64,000 nucleotides of DNA from Adiantum capillus-veneris (Eukaryota; Streptophyta; Polypodiopsida; Polypodiales; Pteridaceae). The notes under the pieces were generated by a model. That model ran no database searches, had not been told where the DNA came from, and was given only the letters and a program-made list of their open reading frames with translations. A program made the translations under genes and the position numbers. Location: NCBI GenBank assembly GCA_014529385.2, contig CM043959.1:14815809-14879808 (forward strand), read 5' to 3'. Of this stretch, positions 63,891 through 64,000 are shown piece after piece. Position 1 is the first letter of the stretch, and each line of letters begins with the position of its first letter.

Positions 63891-64000
63891 AATATTTTTC
63901 TTCTCCTTCTCTCAAGAGTAATTTAGCTCTAATGTGCTCTTTTTCCGAAATCGTATCTTCAGAGGTACACAAGTCTTCTTCTAGCTCATTCGTGGCATCA
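63891..64000 (-). pseudogene. Upstream part of the gypsy polyprotein, cut by the window
   Basis: An open frame reads DATNELEEDLCTSEDTISEK and RAKLLLREGEEKYFDFPNEK into the RT ORF region with a shift near 63870. The gag/protease part lies outside the window. Confidence 0.5.

Overview
The window reads as repeat-filled plant nuclear DNA. Every recognisable coding segment belongs to a transposable element; I found no host gene, rRNA or intact tRNA gene. Land-plant origin is supported by Ty3/gypsy chromoviruses (one with a chromodomain), Ty1/copia elements with initiator-Met-type primer sites, a tRNA-Asp-type primer site on a 13-kb element, a TRIM and a poly(A)-tailed tRNA-derived SINE. The nesting and size suggest a large genome. 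A fern or gymnosperm is a guess that the sequence alone does not settle.

Layout. 1-442: inverted-repeat (foldback) element with a tRNA-like core. 692-897: SINE. 1230-2180: 3' end of a copia element (minus). 4666-6874: LTR of gypsy family I carrying a nested 1-kb TRIM (5699-6702). 6875-7860 and 20888-21950: one minus-strand gypsy pol remnant, split by a complete 13,017-bp LTR element (7866-20882) with matching LTRs and a perfect 5-bp target duplication. 21951-24612: no recognisable gene. 24613-33302: gypsy family I chromovirus (minus), both LTRs present. 33303-34870: two opposed copia remnants. 34883-35128: a further family-I LTR fragment. 35129-40100: gag-like coiled-coil gene and leader (minus). 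40105-40430: relic of a post-integrase region. 40430-44850: copia element with most of its ORF (minus). 46100-52134: second coiled-coil gag-like gene with leader (minus). 52135-58995: gypsy family II with two LTRs (minus). 59524-64000: a third gypsy lineage with reverse transcriptase, integrase and an extra post-integrase ORF (minus), running off the window.

How the parts relate. The autonomous-type elements (gypsy I and II, copia, the 59.5-64 kb gypsy) encode replication proteins but are all broken by stops, frameshifts, deletions or active-site changes. Three other units (7.9-20.9, 35.1-40.1 and 46.1-52.1 kb) show gag-like genes and long leaders but no reverse transcriptase or integrase, so they look non-autonomous.

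The most striking signal is in the leaders of these three units. Each holds its own near-perfect palindrome, different in sequence from the others. The 13-kb element has 17 full or half copies at steps of about 124-162 or 273-292 bp. Shorter series with some similar spacings occur in the other two. The 13-kb element also pairs a tRNA-Asp-type primer site with an internal tRNA-Asp-like sequence about 5 kb downstream. All coordinates and similarities were read by eye; none were confirmed by alignment software.
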